In this document: positions 8,378 to 18,354 of the stretch, piece by piece | Layout of the letters: each line of letters begins with the position of its first letter | How positions within the stretch are numbered: the stretch's first letter is position 1 | Assembly: GCF_000744705.1 (NCBI RefSeq) | Contig: NZ_JQML01000001.1 | Span: 2,704,017 to 2,768,016, forward strand | Direction: 5' to 3' | From: Streptacidiphilus albus JL83 | GTDB taxonomy: Bacteria; Actinomycetota; Actinomycetes; Streptomycetales; Streptomycetaceae | DNA length: 64,000 nucleotides | Position numbers and translations under genes: made by a program | Notes under the pieces: generated by a model | What the model was told of the DNA's origin: nothing | Seen by the model: the letters and a program-made list of their open reading frames with translations, nothing else | Database searches by the model: none

Positions 8378-10291
8378 TCAGTCCTGGTGGTAGTCCTTGC
8401 CCAGGACGACCAGCAGGTCCACCGACTGGGAGGTGGTGACCTTCCTCACGGCCGTGGCCGGCAGCCCCAGGTCCTCGGCCAGCTGCTGGGCGTCGTCGGC
8501 CCGGGCCGGGTCGGTGTAGCTGATCGTGGAGGTGGCCTGGGTGGCCGCGGTGGTGGCGCCCGGCACCTGGGTGAAGCCGCTGTTCACCACGGCCGCCTCG
8601 GCCAGGGCGGTGTTGTTGGCGACGCCGGAGGCGTTCACCAGCCCGACCCGGGCGACGGTGACCCCGGCCCCGCCGGTCACCGCGCCGCCGAGCAGCTGCT
8701 TGACCACGGTCGGAGCGGTCGAGCCGAGGGCGCCCTGCGAGGTCACCGGCAGCGACTCGGTCTGGTAGTTCCCCGCGTTGGCGTCGGCGGACAGGGTCGC
8801 CATCAGCGCGCCGAGGGTGGAGTCCGGCAGCGAGGGGTCGGCCACCTCGCCCATGGCGGTGATGTCGGCGGCGGCCTGGGTCGGGTCCGTGGGCATGGCC
8901 TCGACCAGCGCCGCCAGCACCTGGCCGTAGCGGGTCATCAGGGCGCTGTCCGGCTCGCCCTTGGCCTGGTAGGTGGCGTAGGCGATGGCCGCCGCGCCGT
9001 TCAGGGTGGAGCTGCCGGCCGGGACGAGCACCTTGCCGCCCTGGCTGATGCTGGTGTTCGCGTCGACGGTGATGCCGCCGACCTTGTCCACCAGCAGCTG
9101 GAGGAAGGGCGTGTAGAGGCTCCAGCTGGCCGTGATGTTGCTGCCCAGCATGCTGTTCAGACTGGTCCGGATCGCCTGGTTGCCCTGGCTGTCGACATTG
9201 GCGGCCAGCGGCACCGTCCCGCCGCTGCCCTCCGTGGCGATCGCCAGGTTGCCGGGAATGAGCAGGGTCGCGCCCTGGCCCGCCTTGCCGCCCGAGCCCG
9301 GGTCGGAGACCAGCAGCGCGGTGTAGACGTTCTTGTCGGTGTCGTGCAGGTGGACGGCGATGACCTCACGGGTGGTGGACGCGGCGACCACCCCGGAGGA
9401 GCCGCCGAGCCGTCCGCTGGCCCACAGGTAGCCGAACCCGCCGCCGACCGCCAGCACCAGGACCACGCCCAGCGCGATCAGCCGGAGCCGGATGGTCCGG
9501 CGGCGCTCGTCGCGGCGCTCGCCCCGGGTCTCGCTGAAGTTCATCCAGTCGATGACGTCCTCGGACTCCTCCGCGTCGTCGACGAAGGTGAACTCCTCGT
9601 TGTCGTAGCCGCGCGCCTGGCCGTCGGCGCCCCCCTCCGGACGCGGCTTCGGGCCGCGCTGCTGCGGAACGGACTCCGAGGGGAACGCGGACGCGGCCGG
9701 GGAAGGCGCGGCGCCCCGGCGCCCGGCCGGGGCCGGGGCCGGAATCGGAGCCGGGGCCGGGGCGGTCCGGGTCGGCGCGACCGGCGCGGTCGGCGCGGCG
9801 GGCTCGGCGGGCTGGTAGGCCGGGGTGTAGCGGTTCGGGGCGGCGTCGGCCCCGCCGACCTGGCCCGGCACCGGCGCCGGGCCCTGCCACTGGTCGTACT
9901 CGTAGCCGTAGGGAGCGGGCTCCGGCGCGGCGTAGGGCTGCTGGTACTCGTAGCCGGCCGGCTGGGCGTACTGCTGCTGCCCGTACTGGTCGTACTGCTG
10001 GGCGTACTGCTGCCCGCCGTACTGCTCCGGCTGCGGCGCGTAGCCCTGCGGCGCCTGCTGCGCCTGCTGCTGGCCGTACTGCGACTGGCCGTACTGCGAC
10101 TGGTCGTACTGCTGCTGGTCGTACTGCGGCTGCCCGTACTGGTCGTACTGCTTGGCGTACTGCTGCCCGCCGTACTGGTCCGGCTGCGGCGCGTAGCCGC
10201 TCTGCCCGTAGGGGGGCTGCTGCTCCGGGTGCTGCTGCCAGTACTCCGCCGGGTCCTGGGCCGGGTACTGCTCCCCATCGGTGCCGCTCAC
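8378..10291 (-). CDS. LytR-CpsA-Psr-like membrane protein with LytR C-terminal domain
   Basis: A 637-aa type II membrane protein. Residues 1 to about 220 are a Gln/Tyr/Gly- and then Pro/Ala-rich low-complexity tail with repeats such as QYGGQQYA and QYDQYGQ. An acidic patch follows ([14 protein letters not shown]), and one membrane helix at about 268-290 ([21 protein letters not shown]). The outer part resembles an LCP domain ([28 protein letters not shown]), and the end is a LytR_C domain ([19 protein letters not shown]). LCP enzymes transfer teichoic or sugar polymers to peptidoglycan. Here the usual run of conserved arginines is thin, so activity is uncertain. The GTG start overlaps the nadD stop (GTGA). 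Confidence 0.8.
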   Translation of the reverse strand: MSGTDGEQYPAQDPAEYWQQHPEQQPPYGQSGYAPQPDQYGGQQYAKQYDQYGQPQYDQQQYDQSQYGQSQYGQQQAQQAPQGYAPQPEQYGGQQYAQQYDQYGQQQYAQPAGYEYQQPYAAPEPAPYGYEYDQWQGPAPVPGQVGGADAAPNRYTPAYQPAEPAAPTAPVAPTRTAPAPAPIPAPAPAGRRGAAPSPAASAFPSESVPQQRGPKPRPEGGADGQARGYDNEEFTFVDDAEESEDVIDWMNFSETRGERRDERRRTIRLRLIALGVVLVLAVGGGFGYLWASGRLGGSSGVVAASTTREVIAVHLHDTDKNVYTALLVSDPGSGGKAGQGATLLIPGNLAIATEGSGGTVPLAANVDSQGNQAIRTSLNSMLGSNITASWSLYTPFLQLLVDKVGGITVDANTSISQGGKVLVPAGSSTLNGAAAIAYATYQAKGEPDSALMTRYGQVLAALVEAMPTDPTQAAADITAMGEVADPSLPDSTLGALMATLSADANAGNYQTESLPVTSQGALGSTAPTVVKQLLGGAVTGGAGVTVARVGLVNASGVANNTALAEAAVVNSGFTQVPGATTAATQATSTISYTDPARADDAQQLAEDLGLPATAVRKVTTSQSVDLLVVLGKDYHQD

Positions 10292-10977
10292 GCCGCTCCC
10301 ATCCCTGGTCGCTCGCCGAACTCGTGCTGGTTGCCGCCGGGCCCCGCCGCGTCGAGGTCGAGGTCGCGGTAGAGCTTGCGCTTGTCGATGTAGCGCACCA
10401 CCTCGTCCGGCACCAGGTACCAGACCGGCTCGCCCCGGGAGACCCGGAGCCGGCAGTCGGTCGAGGAGATGGCCAGCGCGGGCACTTCGACCAGGGAGAC
10501 GCCGCCCGCCGGGAAGCCGGGGTCGGTCAGCGTGTGCCCGGGCCGGGTCACGCCGATGAAGTGCGCGAGGTCGAAGAGCTCCTCGGCGTTCCGCCAGGAG
10601 AAGATCTGCGAGAGGGCGTCGGCGCCGGTGATGAAGAAGAGGTCCGCGTCGGCGTGCAGGGCCCGGAGCTCCCGGAGGGTGTCCGTGGTGTAGGTCGGGC
10701 CCTTGCGGTCGATGTCGATCCGGCTGACCGAGAACTGCGGGTTGGACATGGTGGCGACGACCGTCATCAGATAGCGGTCCTCGGCGGGCGAGACCGGCCG
10801 CCGGTCCTTCTGCCACGGCTGACCGGTGGGTACGAACACCACCTCGTCCAGGTGGAACTGGCTCACCACCTCGCTCGCGGCAACCAGGTGCCCGTGGTGG
10901 ATCGGGTCGAAAGTCCCGCCCATCACCCCGAGGCGCTTCTTCACCGGCGCTTCCGCGGATTCAGCCTGCTGCTCCAT
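10288..10977 (-). CDS. nadD: nicotinate-nucleotide adenylyltransferase
   Basis: Converts nicotinate mononucleotide and ATP to deamido-NAD in NAD synthesis; cytosolic, 229 aa. The nucleotidyltransferase motif [17 protein letters not shown] is at residues ~20-36. [10 protein letters not shown] and the C-terminal [15 protein letters not shown] (the ISSTxxR signature, with Asp-Cys in place of the common Ile or Asp-Ile) complete the site. The short N-terminal extension before RLGVMGG and the tail after KLYRDL are typical of Streptomyces. It heads the conserved nadD-LCP-rsfS-phosphatase operon, with overlaps at each junction except LCP to rsfS (131 bp). Confidence 0.96.
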   Translation of the reverse strand: MEQQAESAEAPVKKRLGVMGGTFDPIHHGHLVAASEVVSQFHLDEVVFVPTGQPWQKDRRPVSPAEDRYLMTVVATMSNPQFSVSRIDIDRKGPTYTTDTLRELRALHADADLFFITGADALSQIFSWRNAEELFDLAHFIGVTRPGHTLTDPGFPAGGVSLVEVPALAISSTDCRLRVSRGEPVWYLVPDEVVRYIDKRKLYRDLDLDAAGPGGNQHEFGERPGMGAA

Positions 10978-11066
10978 GACCCGTCACTGTACGTGATCCG
11001 TACGTGGTTCGAACGTCCCGGCCGTACGAGGGGGTGTGCGGCACGGCCGGGGTCGACGTCGGCGCT

Positions 11067-11222
11067 CTAGCGGTCCTTGTTGAAGCGGGTCACCAGGAAC
11101 AGCAGGATCAGGAAGATCACCAGGGCGCTGCCGCCGGTGAAGATCGGGTTCAGGCTGTGGTGGGCGTCGGGGCCCTCGGCCAGCAGGGAGGAGAGGCCGG
11201 GCGCGACAGTGTGCAGGCTCAT
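11067..11222 (-). CDS. small single-pass membrane protein (51 aa)
   Basis: Starts MSLHTVAPGLSSLL and has one helix, ALVIFLILLFLVTRF, ending in NKDR, which suggests the N-terminus outside and the basic end inside. A similar small membrane protein beside nadD is, to my knowledge, common in streptomycetes; no function is known. Codon use matches the neighbours. The ribosome binding site is weak. Confidence 0.75.
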   Translation of the reverse strand: MSLHTVAPGLSSLLAEGPDAHHSLNPIFTGGSALVIFLILLFLVTRFNKDR

Positions 11223-11365
11223 CGGTAGGGGGACCTTCTGACTCGGAGGCGTGTTGGGTGCCGATCAATCGTGCTCATGCTACGGGGAGCCCCGCAGCAA
11301 CCGCGCGGCGGCTCCACGCGTCTGACTGCACGTGTGCTCCGAAGTGGGTCAGGAAGGCCGGCGGC

Positions 11366-11509
11366 TCAGTCCCGGTAGCCGCGCAGCAGGAAGAACGCCA
11401 TCAGCACGACGCCGACGACCGAGATGATCACGATGGTGCGCAGGAACATGCCCGGACCCGAACCGTCGGAGATCGCGGCAAGCTGCTGCAGTGCGGTAGT
11501 GGTGCGCAT
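11366..11509 (-). CDS. small single-pass membrane protein (47 aa)
   Basis: Begins MRTTTALQQLAAISDG and carries one helix, TIVIISVVGVVLMAFFLL, ending in RGYRD. The layout is like the 51-aa protein just downstream, so they may be distant paralogues or partners. GAGGAG lies 11 bp upstream of ATG 11509, and a second in-sequence ATG nearer to it is out of frame. No function is recognised. Confidence 0.7.
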   Translation of the reverse strand: MRTTTALQQLAAISDGSGPGMFLRTIVIISVVGVVLMAFFLLRGYRD

Positions 11510-11710
11510 GGGGGCATGACTCCTCGGGAGAACAACTCCGGACAGCTCAGCGTAGACCGACCCGGTTCAGGATCCGTCGCCGGGATCGCGGGTTGGCCGA
11601 CAGGGGTCGGGCGTACTGTGTCCGACTAGGGGACGAGCGGTAGAGACAAGGACGGCGGGGGGCGGTGACAACGCCCGGGGTCCGCCACCGATCGGGAGGA
11701 AAGCAGTCAG

Positions 11711-12817
11711 ATGACCGAACCCAGTGACAGCAACGTGCCGAGCCGCACCCGCAAGCGCTTTCCCGGCATCTCCACCCGGGCCTGGGAGCACCCCGCCGAC
11801 CGCTCCGCGTTGGTGGCGCTGCGCAAGCTCAGCGGATTCGACGAGATCCTCAAGAAGCTCGGCGGCATGGTCTCCGAGCGCGCCGTCCGGCTGATGTTCC
11901 TGGCCTCCGCGGTGCGGGCCTCCGAGCGGCAGTTCTCCCACCTCCACGAGATGGTCCGGGACGCCGCCTACACCCTGGACCTGGAGAAGGTCCCGCCGCT
12001 CTACGTCACCCAGGACCCGGTCCCGAACGCCATGTGCATCGGCATGGACGCCCCGGTGATCGTGGTCACCACCTCCCTGGTCGAGCTGCTCGACGAGGAG
12101 GAGATGCGCTCGGTGATCGGCCACGAGGTGGCGCACGCCATGTCGGGCCACGCCCTCTACCGGACGATGCTGCTGATCCTCACCAACATCGCCGCCAAGA
12201 TCGCCTGGGTGCCGCTGGGCAACATCGCCATCCTGGCGGTCATCACCGCGCTCAAGGAGTGGTTCCGCAAGGCGGAGATCTCCTGCGACCGGGCCGGGCT
12301 GCTGGTCGGCCAGGACCCGCAGGCGTCCATGCGCGCCCTGATGAAGCTGGCCGGCGGGCACCACCTGCACGAGATGAACACCGACGCCATGCTGGAGCAG
12401 GCCGAGGAGTACGACAAGGCCGGCGACCTCCGGGACAGCGTCATCAAGCTGCTCCAGGTGCTGCCGCAGACCCACCCCTTCGTGGCGGTGCGGGTGCGCC
12501 AGATCAAGCAGTGGTCGGAGGGCGAGGAGTACAGCTCGATCATGGCCGGGGCCTACCCGCGCCGGGACACCGACTCGGACGCCTCGGTGTCCGACAACGT
12601 GAAGGCGGCGGCCGACTCCTACGCCCAGTCCTTCAAGGACACCAAGGACCCGCTGATGGGCCTGATCCGGGACGTCGCCGGCGGCGCGGGCGACCTCGGC
12701 GGCAAGCTCCGGGACGTCTTCGCGGGCCGCACCAGCGCCCCGGCGGACCAGCCCGCCGCCGATGCCGAGGGCCAGGACGGCCCGACCGACTCCACCCCGC
12801 CGAGCAACGGCAGCTGA
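11711..12817 (+). CDS. M48 family metallopeptidase
   Basis: A 368-aa zinc metallopeptidase related to HtpX/Ste24. The zinc-binding helix is VIGHEVAHAMSGHALY (HExxH), and the third ligand is probably Glu in KAEISCDRAGLL. Residues around MLLILTNIAAKIAWVPLGNIAIL form one or two membrane-associated helices. The N-terminal 90 residues are a helical pro-like region and the C-terminus is acidic and Pro-rich. ATG 11711 follows GGGAGGA at normal spacing. It is divergent from the two small membrane proteins. By gene order it corresponds to SCO2582, next to genes linked to spore wall synthesis. Confidence 0.9.
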   Translation: MTEPSDSNVPSRTRKRFPGISTRAWEHPADRSALVALRKLSGFDEILKKLGGMVSERAVRLMFLASAVRASERQFSHLHEMVRDAAYTLDLEKVPPLYVTQDPVPNAMCIGMDAPVIVVTTSLVELLDEEEMRSVIGHEVAHAMSGHALYRTMLLILTNIAAKIAWVPLGNIAILAVITALKEWFRKAEISCDRAGLLVGQDPQASMRALMKLAGGHHLHEMNTDAMLEQAEEYDKAGDLRDSVIKLLQVLPQTHPFVAVRVRQIKQWSEGEEYSSIMAGAYPRRDTDSDASVSDNVKAAADSYAQSFKDTKDPLMGLIRDVAGGAGDLGGKLRDVFAGRTSAPADQPAADAEGQDGPTDSTPPSNGS

Positions 12818-12850
12818 CCCGACTCGGTCCCGTTCGGCTTCCGGCAGTAC

Positions 12851-14218
12851 TCAGAGCGTCGGCCCGGTCATCACACCGCACACCGCCCAGGCGGGGCGGG
12901 TGTGGTCGAACGGGTCGACGCTCGGTGCCGTGGTGGCGGGCTCCGGCCCGATCGGGGTGGTCGGTGCCGAGCTCCCGGTGTGCCGGCCCGGGACCACCGG
13001 GGCGACCGCCGCCGGGAACAGCGGCTGGAGGTAGGAGCTGACGTCGGCGTCGCAGGACATCGGCCCGGCCTGCACCACCGAGTCGATGATCTCCAGCTGG
13101 TTGGCGTTGAGGTCGGCCAGGGTGAAGCGGTAGCGCAGCTCCCGGCGGACGGTGAACAGGATGGTCGGCGGCTGCGCGGCGGAGACGCTGCTCGCACCCG
13201 CCGCCGGGGTCGCCGACGCACTCGCCGACGGGGTGCCCGACGCCCCGGGCGCGGGCGTCGGGGTCGCGGCCGGGATCTCGGTCAGCGCGTAGACGAAGGT
13301 GTGGTCGCTGGTCACCTCCAGCGTCCCCGGGGAGACCTCCTGGTAGGTGAGCGTGCCCTGGACCCGGACGTCGTCCGGCGCGGCCAGCCGCACCTTGCTG
13401 GGGTCGAAACGGACCAGCCAGCCGGTCACGTCGTGCTGCTGGTCGTCCTGCGGGTGGGCCAGGCTGGCGTCGAACTGCGCGGTCTGACTGGGGGCCAGCA
13501 GGTCGCGCACCGAGCCGGTGTCGGCGCCCGTGAGCACCTGCGGGTCCAGCGAGGACGCCTGGAGGTAGGTGAGCACGGTGTTCATCGCGTGCAGCACCTG
13601 GTCGTGGCTGAAGTCCGCGGTGTGCCGGGGCACCGGCACCTGCATCCCGGAGATGCCCACCGCGTAGTCCTCCAGCGGCGTCCCGGCGAAGGGGCCCGGG
13701 GCCACCGAGGCGGAGGCCGACGGGGAGGCCGAACCCGAGGTCGTCGGGGTCGCCGAGGCCGTCGCGGACGCCGAACCCGAGGCGGACGCGGAGGCGGAGG
13801 CGGACGCGGATGCGGCGGGCGAGCCGGCCGCCGGGGCGCCGGCGGCCGAGGCGGCCGCCGAGCTGGCAGCCGTGGGGATGCCCCCGGCTCCGGGCTGCAG
13901 CGGGATCACCGTGATGCTCAGCGGCGTGGTCCCGGCGACCGCCTCCGGGTAGGGATGCCGGGTGCCCAGGTAGACGGCGGCGGCGAAGGCCATGGAGACC
14001 AGCAGCATCAGCGCCAGCGCCTGCCGCGGCAGGCCGCCCGTCCGCAGGCCGCGCCGACGGACCGGCCGGGTGCCCGAGGACATCCGCTCCTGGGCCGAGA
14101 GCTCCTGGATCCGGGCAGCACGGACGAACGACTCGTCGAACACGACGGGTCGGATTTCGTCCTCTCCCCCGGAATCGCCCTCGGGCGCACCCTCCGGGGG
14201 CTCTGCCCGGCCACCCAT
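12851..14218 (-). CDS. SCO2583-like membrane protein
   Basis: A 455-aa Streptomyces-type protein. The cytoplasmic N-terminus (~60 aa) holds VVFDESFVRAARIQELSAQER; one helix follows at QALALMLLVSMAFAAAVYLG; the rest is predicted outside the membrane. Residues ~115-155 are a Ser/Ala/Pro low-complexity linker (many SASASAS steps), then a folded domain beginning GISGMQVPVPRHTADFS. A second Pro/Ala/Thr linker interrupts near VYALTEIPAATPTP. The position between the M48 protease and proA matches SCO2583, a gene in a region connected with the spore-wall complex. The label rests on gene order and features, not on a database search. Convergent with the M48 gene 33 bp away. Confidence 0.75.
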   Translation of the reverse strand: MGGRAEPPEGAPEGDSGGEDEIRPVVFDESFVRAARIQELSAQERMSSGTRPVRRRGLRTGGLPRQALALMLLVSMAFAAAVYLGTRHPYPEAVAGTTPLSITVIPLQPGAGGIPTAASSAAASAAGAPAAGSPAASASASASASASGSASATASATPTTSGSASPSASASVAPGPFAGTPLEDYAVGISGMQVPVPRHTADFSHDQVLHAMNTVLTYLQASSLDPQVLTGADTGSVRDLLAPSQTAQFDASLAHPQDDQQHDVTGWLVRFDPSKVRLAAPDDVRVQGTLTYQEVSPGTLEVTSDHTFVYALTEIPAATPTPAPGASGTPSASASATPAAGASSVSAAQPPTILFTVRRELRYRFTLADLNANQLEIIDSVVQAGPMSCDADVSSYLQPLFPAAVAPVVPGRHTGSSAPTTPIGPEPATTAPSVDPFDHTRPAWAVCGVMTGPTL

Positions 14219-14387
14219 ACCTCAAGGGTAATTCGCCCCGGGTGTCGTGGAGAGCCCCCACGGGCCAAGTTCTCTCCCGGATTTGACCTTGGTCATCCGG
14301 AAATTCGAACAGCAGTGAGCGGAAAATCACACCAAGTCATAATAAACCAGACAAATGCCATGGCCACCGCAGACTGCCGACGGTCCG

Positions 14388-14903
14388 TCAGCCCTGCACT
14401 GCCGCTGCCCCCGCGGGAACGGCCACGGCGGCCGCCCCGCTCGCGGAGGCGGTCCGCACGGCCGAGGCACGCCCGGCGGACGGGTCCGCAGCGGTGGACC
14501 CCGAAGCGGTGGACCCCGAAGAAGTGGACGCGGTCGAGGCCGGCGACTGGCCCGGCTGCCGCTCGGTGCCGCCGCCCCGGTAGACCGCGGCGGCGGCCAC
14601 CAGCATCGCCAGCATGCCGAGGACCACCAGCATCACCTGTGCCACCGTCCGCTGCCAGCGGAGCGGGGCCGCCTGGTGCCGGCCCCGGCCGAACGGTCCG
14701 CGCGAGCGCGGACGGCGCGAGCCCCGGGGGTAGGCGCTGCCGAAGCCGGCCGCGTCCAGCAGCGCCGCCTGGCGCTCCCGGGCCGAGGGCTCGTGGATCA
14801 GCGCGGCGCGGACGAAGCGCTCGTCGAGGACCAGGGTTGCGAACTCGTCGTCCGCGCCGCCACCGTGGTTGGCGCTGCCGGCGTCAAAGCCTTCGGAATA
14901 CAC
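14388..14903 (-). CDS. SCO2584-like membrane protein
   Basis: A 171-aa protein with a cytoplasmic N-terminus containing LVLDERFVRAALIHEPSARER, an Arg-rich patch (YPRGSRRPRSRGPFGRGRH), one helix at VAQVMLVVLGMLAMLVAAAAVY, and an outer tail made almost only of Ser, Thr, Ala and Gly. The first motif closely matches that of the neighbouring 455-aa protein, so the two share an N-terminal module. The GTG start at 14903 was chosen because the upstream frame is not conserved-looking and GGGGGC precedes it. SCO2584 has been linked to spore wall biosynthesis. Function here is inferred only from position. Confidence 0.7.
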   Translation of the reverse strand: MYSEGFDAGSANHGGGADDEFATLVLDERFVRAALIHEPSARERQAALLDAAGFGSAYPRGSRRPRSRGPFGRGRHQAAPLRWQRTVAQVMLVVLGMLAMLVAAAAVYRGGGTERQPGQSPASTASTSSGSTASGSTAADPSAGRASAVRTASASGAAAVAVPAGAAAVQG

Positions 14904-15027
14904 GGAGCCCCCGCATCTCTCGGCAAAGCTGCCTCGGGTACACAAAGCAGCCTAATGCCGCAAGAGCGCTTTTGTCTGTGGCTCCGCGTCCCCGCGCCGC
15001 CGGTCGAACGGGTGTCGTGGCGGGCGG

Positions 15028-16413
15028 TCAGCCGCGCACGTGCCCGTCGCCGGTGACGATGTACTTGGTCGAGGTCAGCTCCGGCAGGCCCATGGGACCA
15101 CGGGCGTGCAGCTTCTGGGTGGAGATGCCGATCTCCGCGCCGAAGCCGAACTGGCTGCCGTCGGTGAACCGGGTGGAGGCGTTCACCATCACCGCCGCCG
15201 CGTCGACCACCCGGGTGAAACGGCGGGCGGCGGCCTGAGAGGTCGTCACGATCGCCTCGGTGTGGCCGGAGGACCACATCCGGATGTGGGCCACGGCCGC
15301 GTCCATCGAGTCCACCACTCCGGCGGCGATGTCGTAGGAGAGGTACTCGGTCTCCCAGTCCTCGGTGGTCGCGGGCACCACCACGGCCTTGGAGCCCGAG
15401 GCCTCGGCCACCGCCTGCACCCGCTCGTCGCCGTGGACGGTCACCCCCGCCTCGGCCAGCGCCGCCAGCGCCAGCGGCAGGAACTCCTCGGCGATGTCCT
15501 GGTGCACCAGCAGCGTCTCCGCCGAGTTGCAGACGCTGGGGCGGGAGGCCTTGGAGTTCACCAGGATCTCCACCGCCACCGCCAGATCGGCCTCGGCGTC
15601 GACGTAGACATGGCAGTTGCCGGTGCCGGTCTCGATCACCGGCACGGTGGACTGCTCGACCACCGTCCGGATCAGCGAGGCGCCCCCGCGCGGGATCAGC
15701 ACGTCGACCATGCCGCGCGCCCGCATCAGCTCCTGGACCGAGTCCCGGCTCTCCCCCGGGACCAGCTGGATGCAGTCGGCCGGCAGCCCCGCGCCGCCGA
15801 CCGCGTCCCGGAGCACCTCCACCAGCTTCTGGTTGGACGCGTACGCCGAGGCCGAGCCGCGCAGCAGCACCGCGTTGCCGGACTTCAGGCAGAGCGCCGC
15901 CGCGTCCACGGTCACATTGGGCCGGGCCTCGTAGATGATGCCGACCACGCCCAGCGGCACCCGCACCTGGCGCAGGTCGAGACCGTTGGGCAGGGTGGAG
16001 CCGCGGACCACCTCGCCGACCGGGTCGGGCAGCCCGGCCACGTGCCGCACATCGGCGGCGATGGCGGCGACCCGCTCGCGGTTCAGCGTCAGCCGGTCGA
16101 TCACCGACTCGGCGGTACCGGCCTCCCGCGCCTTCGCCACGTCCACCGCGTTCGCCTCGACGATCTCGCGGGTGCGGACCACCAGCGCGTCGGCGATGGC
16201 GAGCAGCGCCTCGTCCTTCGGCGTCCGCGGCAGCGGTCCCAGCTCGGCGGCGGCGGCCTTGGCCCGGTAGGCGGCCAGCAGCACCGGGGACTGCGGCAGC
16301 GGCGACGGCAGGCTGGGCGAGGGGAACTCGGTCAGCGGCGCGCCGTCCGACGGGTTCTCAGTCGACGACGCGGAGTTCGAGGGGCTGGCGGCGGGGTCCG
16401 GAGAGCTGCTCAT
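15028..16413 (-). CDS. proA: glutamate-5-semialdehyde dehydrogenase (gamma-glutamyl phosphate reductase)
   Basis: Second step of proline synthesis: reduces L-glutamyl 5-phosphate to the semialdehyde with NADPH. The protein is 461 aa, with an unusual Ser/Pro-rich leader of about 40 residues before [15 protein letters not shown]. The family body shows [35 protein letters not shown], the catalytic cysteine in [10 protein letters not shown], and [20 protein letters not shown] near the end. The leader might be trimmed if a later start is used. proB lies about 0.7 kb upstream on the same strand with one small gene between. Confidence 0.96.
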   Translation of the reverse strand: MSSSPDPAASPSNSASSTENPSDGAPLTEFPSPSLPSPLPQSPVLLAAYRAKAAAAELGPLPRTPKDEALLAIADALVVRTREIVEANAVDVAKAREAGTAESVIDRLTLNRERVAAIAADVRHVAGLPDPVGEVVRGSTLPNGLDLRQVRVPLGVVGIIYEARPNVTVDAAALCLKSGNAVLLRGSASAYASNQKLVEVLRDAVGGAGLPADCIQLVPGESRDSVQELMRARGMVDVLIPRGGASLIRTVVEQSTVPVIETGTGNCHVYVDAEADLAVAVEILVNSKASRPSVCNSAETLLVHQDIAEEFLPLALAALAEAGVTVHGDERVQAVAEASGSKAVVVPATTEDWETEYLSYDIAAGVVDSMDAAVAHIRMWSSGHTEAIVTTSQAAARRFTRVVDAAAVMVNASTRFTDGSQFGFGAEIGISTQKLHARGPMGLPELTSTKYIVTGDGHVRG

Positions 16414-16503
16414 GGCGGCAAGCGTAATCCGTCCGGTGCGGGGAGTTCCGGTCCGTCCGGCAACCGGACCGGTCGGCGGCGCCGTTCGGAACGGGGGCGC
16501 CGC

Positions 16504-17010
16504 TCAGAACGGGTGGACTCCGCCGACGAAGGCCGGGGACTCGCCGTAGCCCTCGGCGATCCGCTGGTGGTAGGTGCGCCGGTCGACCACCTCCAGGCCG
16601 ACCACCTCCCAGGGCGGCAGCTTGGCGGTGGCCTTGTGCTCACCCCAGAGCCGCAGCGCCATCGCCGCCGCGTCCTGCAGGTCCTCGGCCTGCTCCCAGT
16701 ACCGGATCTCACCGTGGTCGGCGGCATAGCGGGCGGTCATGAAGGGGGTGTGATCGTGGGCCAACTGTTCGAGTCCGCGCTTCAGCTCCGCCAGCGGCGT
16801 GGCCCGGCCGGCGACGCTCAGCACGACGTGCCACAGCCGGCCCGGCTCTCCGCCCTCGTCCCGGTGGGAGGGCGGCGGGGTGCTCCGGGGATAGGGAGCG
16901 CGTTGTTCTGCTTGGGGGGCGGAGGGTCTGCGCGACGCGCCCCCTTCGATGCTCGTGAGTACCGGATCCGCGGTCCCCGAGGGTCGCGCACCCTGGCGCC
17001 TGCGCACCAC
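16504..17010 (-). CDS. hypothetical protein between proB and proA
   Basis: A 168-aa soluble protein. The first ~50 residues are basic and low-complexity. The remainder looks like one compact domain: GRLWHVVLSVAGRATPL, LKRGLEQLAHDHTPFMTARY, AEDLQDAAAMALRLWGEH, WEVVGLEVVDRRTYHQR. The GTG at 17010 follows GAGGAGG at six bases, which decides the start. It is probably co-transcribed from proB toward proA, 73 bp after proB. I do not recognise the family; a role in proline metabolism is not implied by the sequence. Confidence 0.8.
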   Translation of the reverse strand: MVRRRQGARPSGTADPVLTSIEGGASRRPSAPQAEQRAPYPRSTPPPSHRDEGGEPGRLWHVVLSVAGRATPLAELKRGLEQLAHDHTPFMTARYAADHGEIRYWEQAEDLQDAAAMALRLWGEHKATAKLPPWEVVGLEVVDRRTYHQRIAEGYGESPAFVGGVHPF

Positions 17011-17083
17011 TGCCGGCCTCCTCGCTGTCGGTGATGGTCGTCTGACTGCACCGTCCGGGCCGCATCGCCGCCGGACGCGCCGG

Positions 17084-18226
17084 TCAGCGCCGGTCGGACG
17101 CGGAGGGCAGCACCACCAGGTCGTCCCGGTGCACCACCTCGCGCTCGTACGCGGGGCCCAACTCCCGTGCCAGGTCCCGCGTTGACCGCCCCAGGAGTTG
17201 GGGAAGCTCCCGCACATCAAAGTTGACCAGCCCGCGCGCGATGATGTTGCCGTTTTCATCAAGAAGGTCGACCGGATCTCCGGGAACGAACTCTCCCTGG
17301 ACGCCGGTGACCCCGGCCGGCAGCAGTGAGCTGTGACGCTGCACCACGGCGGCCACTGCGCCGGCGTCGAGCCGGAGTGCGCCCCGGGGCGCACTCGCGT
17401 GTTCGAGCCACAACAGCCGGTCGGTCGAGCGGCGCCCGGTGCGGTGGAACAGCGTCCCGGTCTCCCGGCCGGCCAGCGCGTCGGCCGCGAACCGCGCCGC
17501 CGTCAGCACCACCGGGATGCCGGCGCCGGTGGCGATCCGCGCCGCCTCGACCTTGGTCACCATCCCGCCGGTGCCCACCCCGGCCTTGCCGGCGCTGCCG
17601 ATGACCACTCCGTCCAGGTCGGCCGGGCCGTGCACCTCGGCGATCCTGCTGGTGCCGGGCTTGCTCGGGTCGCCGTCGTACAGGCCGTCCACGTCCGAGA
17701 GCAGGACCAGCAGGTCGGCCCGGACCAGATGGGCGACCAGCGCCGCCAGCCGGTCGTTGTCACCGAACTTGATCTCGGCGGTGGCGACCGTGTCGTTCTC
17801 GTTGACGACCGGCACCGCGCCCATCACCAGCAGCTGCTCCAGGGTGCGGAAGGCGTTGCGGTAGTGGACCCGGCGGCTGGCGTCCTCGGCGGTCAGCAGC
17901 ACCTGGCCGACCCGCAGCCCGTAGCGGGCGAAGGAGGCGGTGTAACGGGCCATCAGCAGGCCCTGGCCGACGCTGGCGGCGGCCTGCTGCCGGGCCAGGT
18001 CCCGGGGGCGCTGCTCCAGGCCGAGCGGGGCCAGTCCGGCGGCGATGGCGCCGGAGGAGACCAGCACCACCTCCCGGTGGCCGTCGTACGCCTTGGCCAG
18101 CACGTCCACCAGGGCGTCGACGCGGTCGGCGTCCAGCCCACCCGACGCCGTGGTCAGTGAGGAGGACCCCACCTTGACGACGATCCGGCGTGCGCCGAGC
18201 ACGTCCTCCCGCAGGCTGCCTGTCAC
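17084..18226 (-). CDS. proB: glutamate 5-kinase
   Basis: Phosphorylates glutamate to glutamyl 5-phosphate, the first step of proline synthesis; 380 aa, cytosolic. The amino-acid-kinase domain begins RRIVVKVGSSSLTT and contains VVLVSSGAIAAGL, VPVVNENDTVAT, KFGDNDRLAALVA and GTGGMVTKVEAA. A C-terminal PUA domain includes LDAGAVAAVVQRHSSLLPAG and FVPGDPVDLLDENG. The GTG at 18226 has GGGAGGGG upstream. Feedback inhibition by proline is a family property and was not judged here. Confidence 0.97.
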   Translation of the reverse strand: MTGSLREDVLGARRIVVKVGSSSLTTASGGLDADRVDALVDVLAKAYDGHREVVLVSSGAIAAGLAPLGLEQRPRDLARQQAAASVGQGLLMARYTASFARYGLRVGQVLLTAEDASRRVHYRNAFRTLEQLLVMGAVPVVNENDTVATAEIKFGDNDRLAALVAHLVRADLLVLLSDVDGLYDGDPSKPGTSRIAEVHGPADLDGVVIGSAGKAGVGTGGMVTKVEAARIATGAGIPVVLTAARFAADALAGRETGTLFHRTGRRSTDRLLWLEHASAPRGALRLDAGAVAAVVQRHSSLLPAGVTGVQGEFVPGDPVDLLDENGNIIARGLVNFDVRELPQLLGRSTRDLARELGPAYEREVVHRDDLVVLPSASDRR

Positions 18227-18294
18227 TGCGCCCCTCCCGAGCTCCGTTGCCGATCCCCGCACGTTGCCGCACCGCGCAGCAATGTACGCGAAGT

Positions 18295-18340
18295 GGGCGG
18301 GCGGCGTCCGCAGGACTCAGCCTGCGGACGCCGCCCGCCC
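18295..18340. terminator. perfect 20-bp stem terminator after add
   Basis: GGGCGGGCGGCGTCCGCAGG (18295-18314) pairs perfectly with the stretch at 18321-18340 around a 6-nt loop. It begins 15 bp after the add stop on the minus strand and separates the obgE-add unit from proB. Confidence 0.9.
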
Positions 18341-18354
18341 GGTGCCGTGCCGTG

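Noticed and set aside
8387..10372. 661-codon plus-strand frame opposite the LCP-like gene
   Set aside because: Leu/Val/Arg-rich mirror of the Gln/Tyr repeats; no start signal and no domain.
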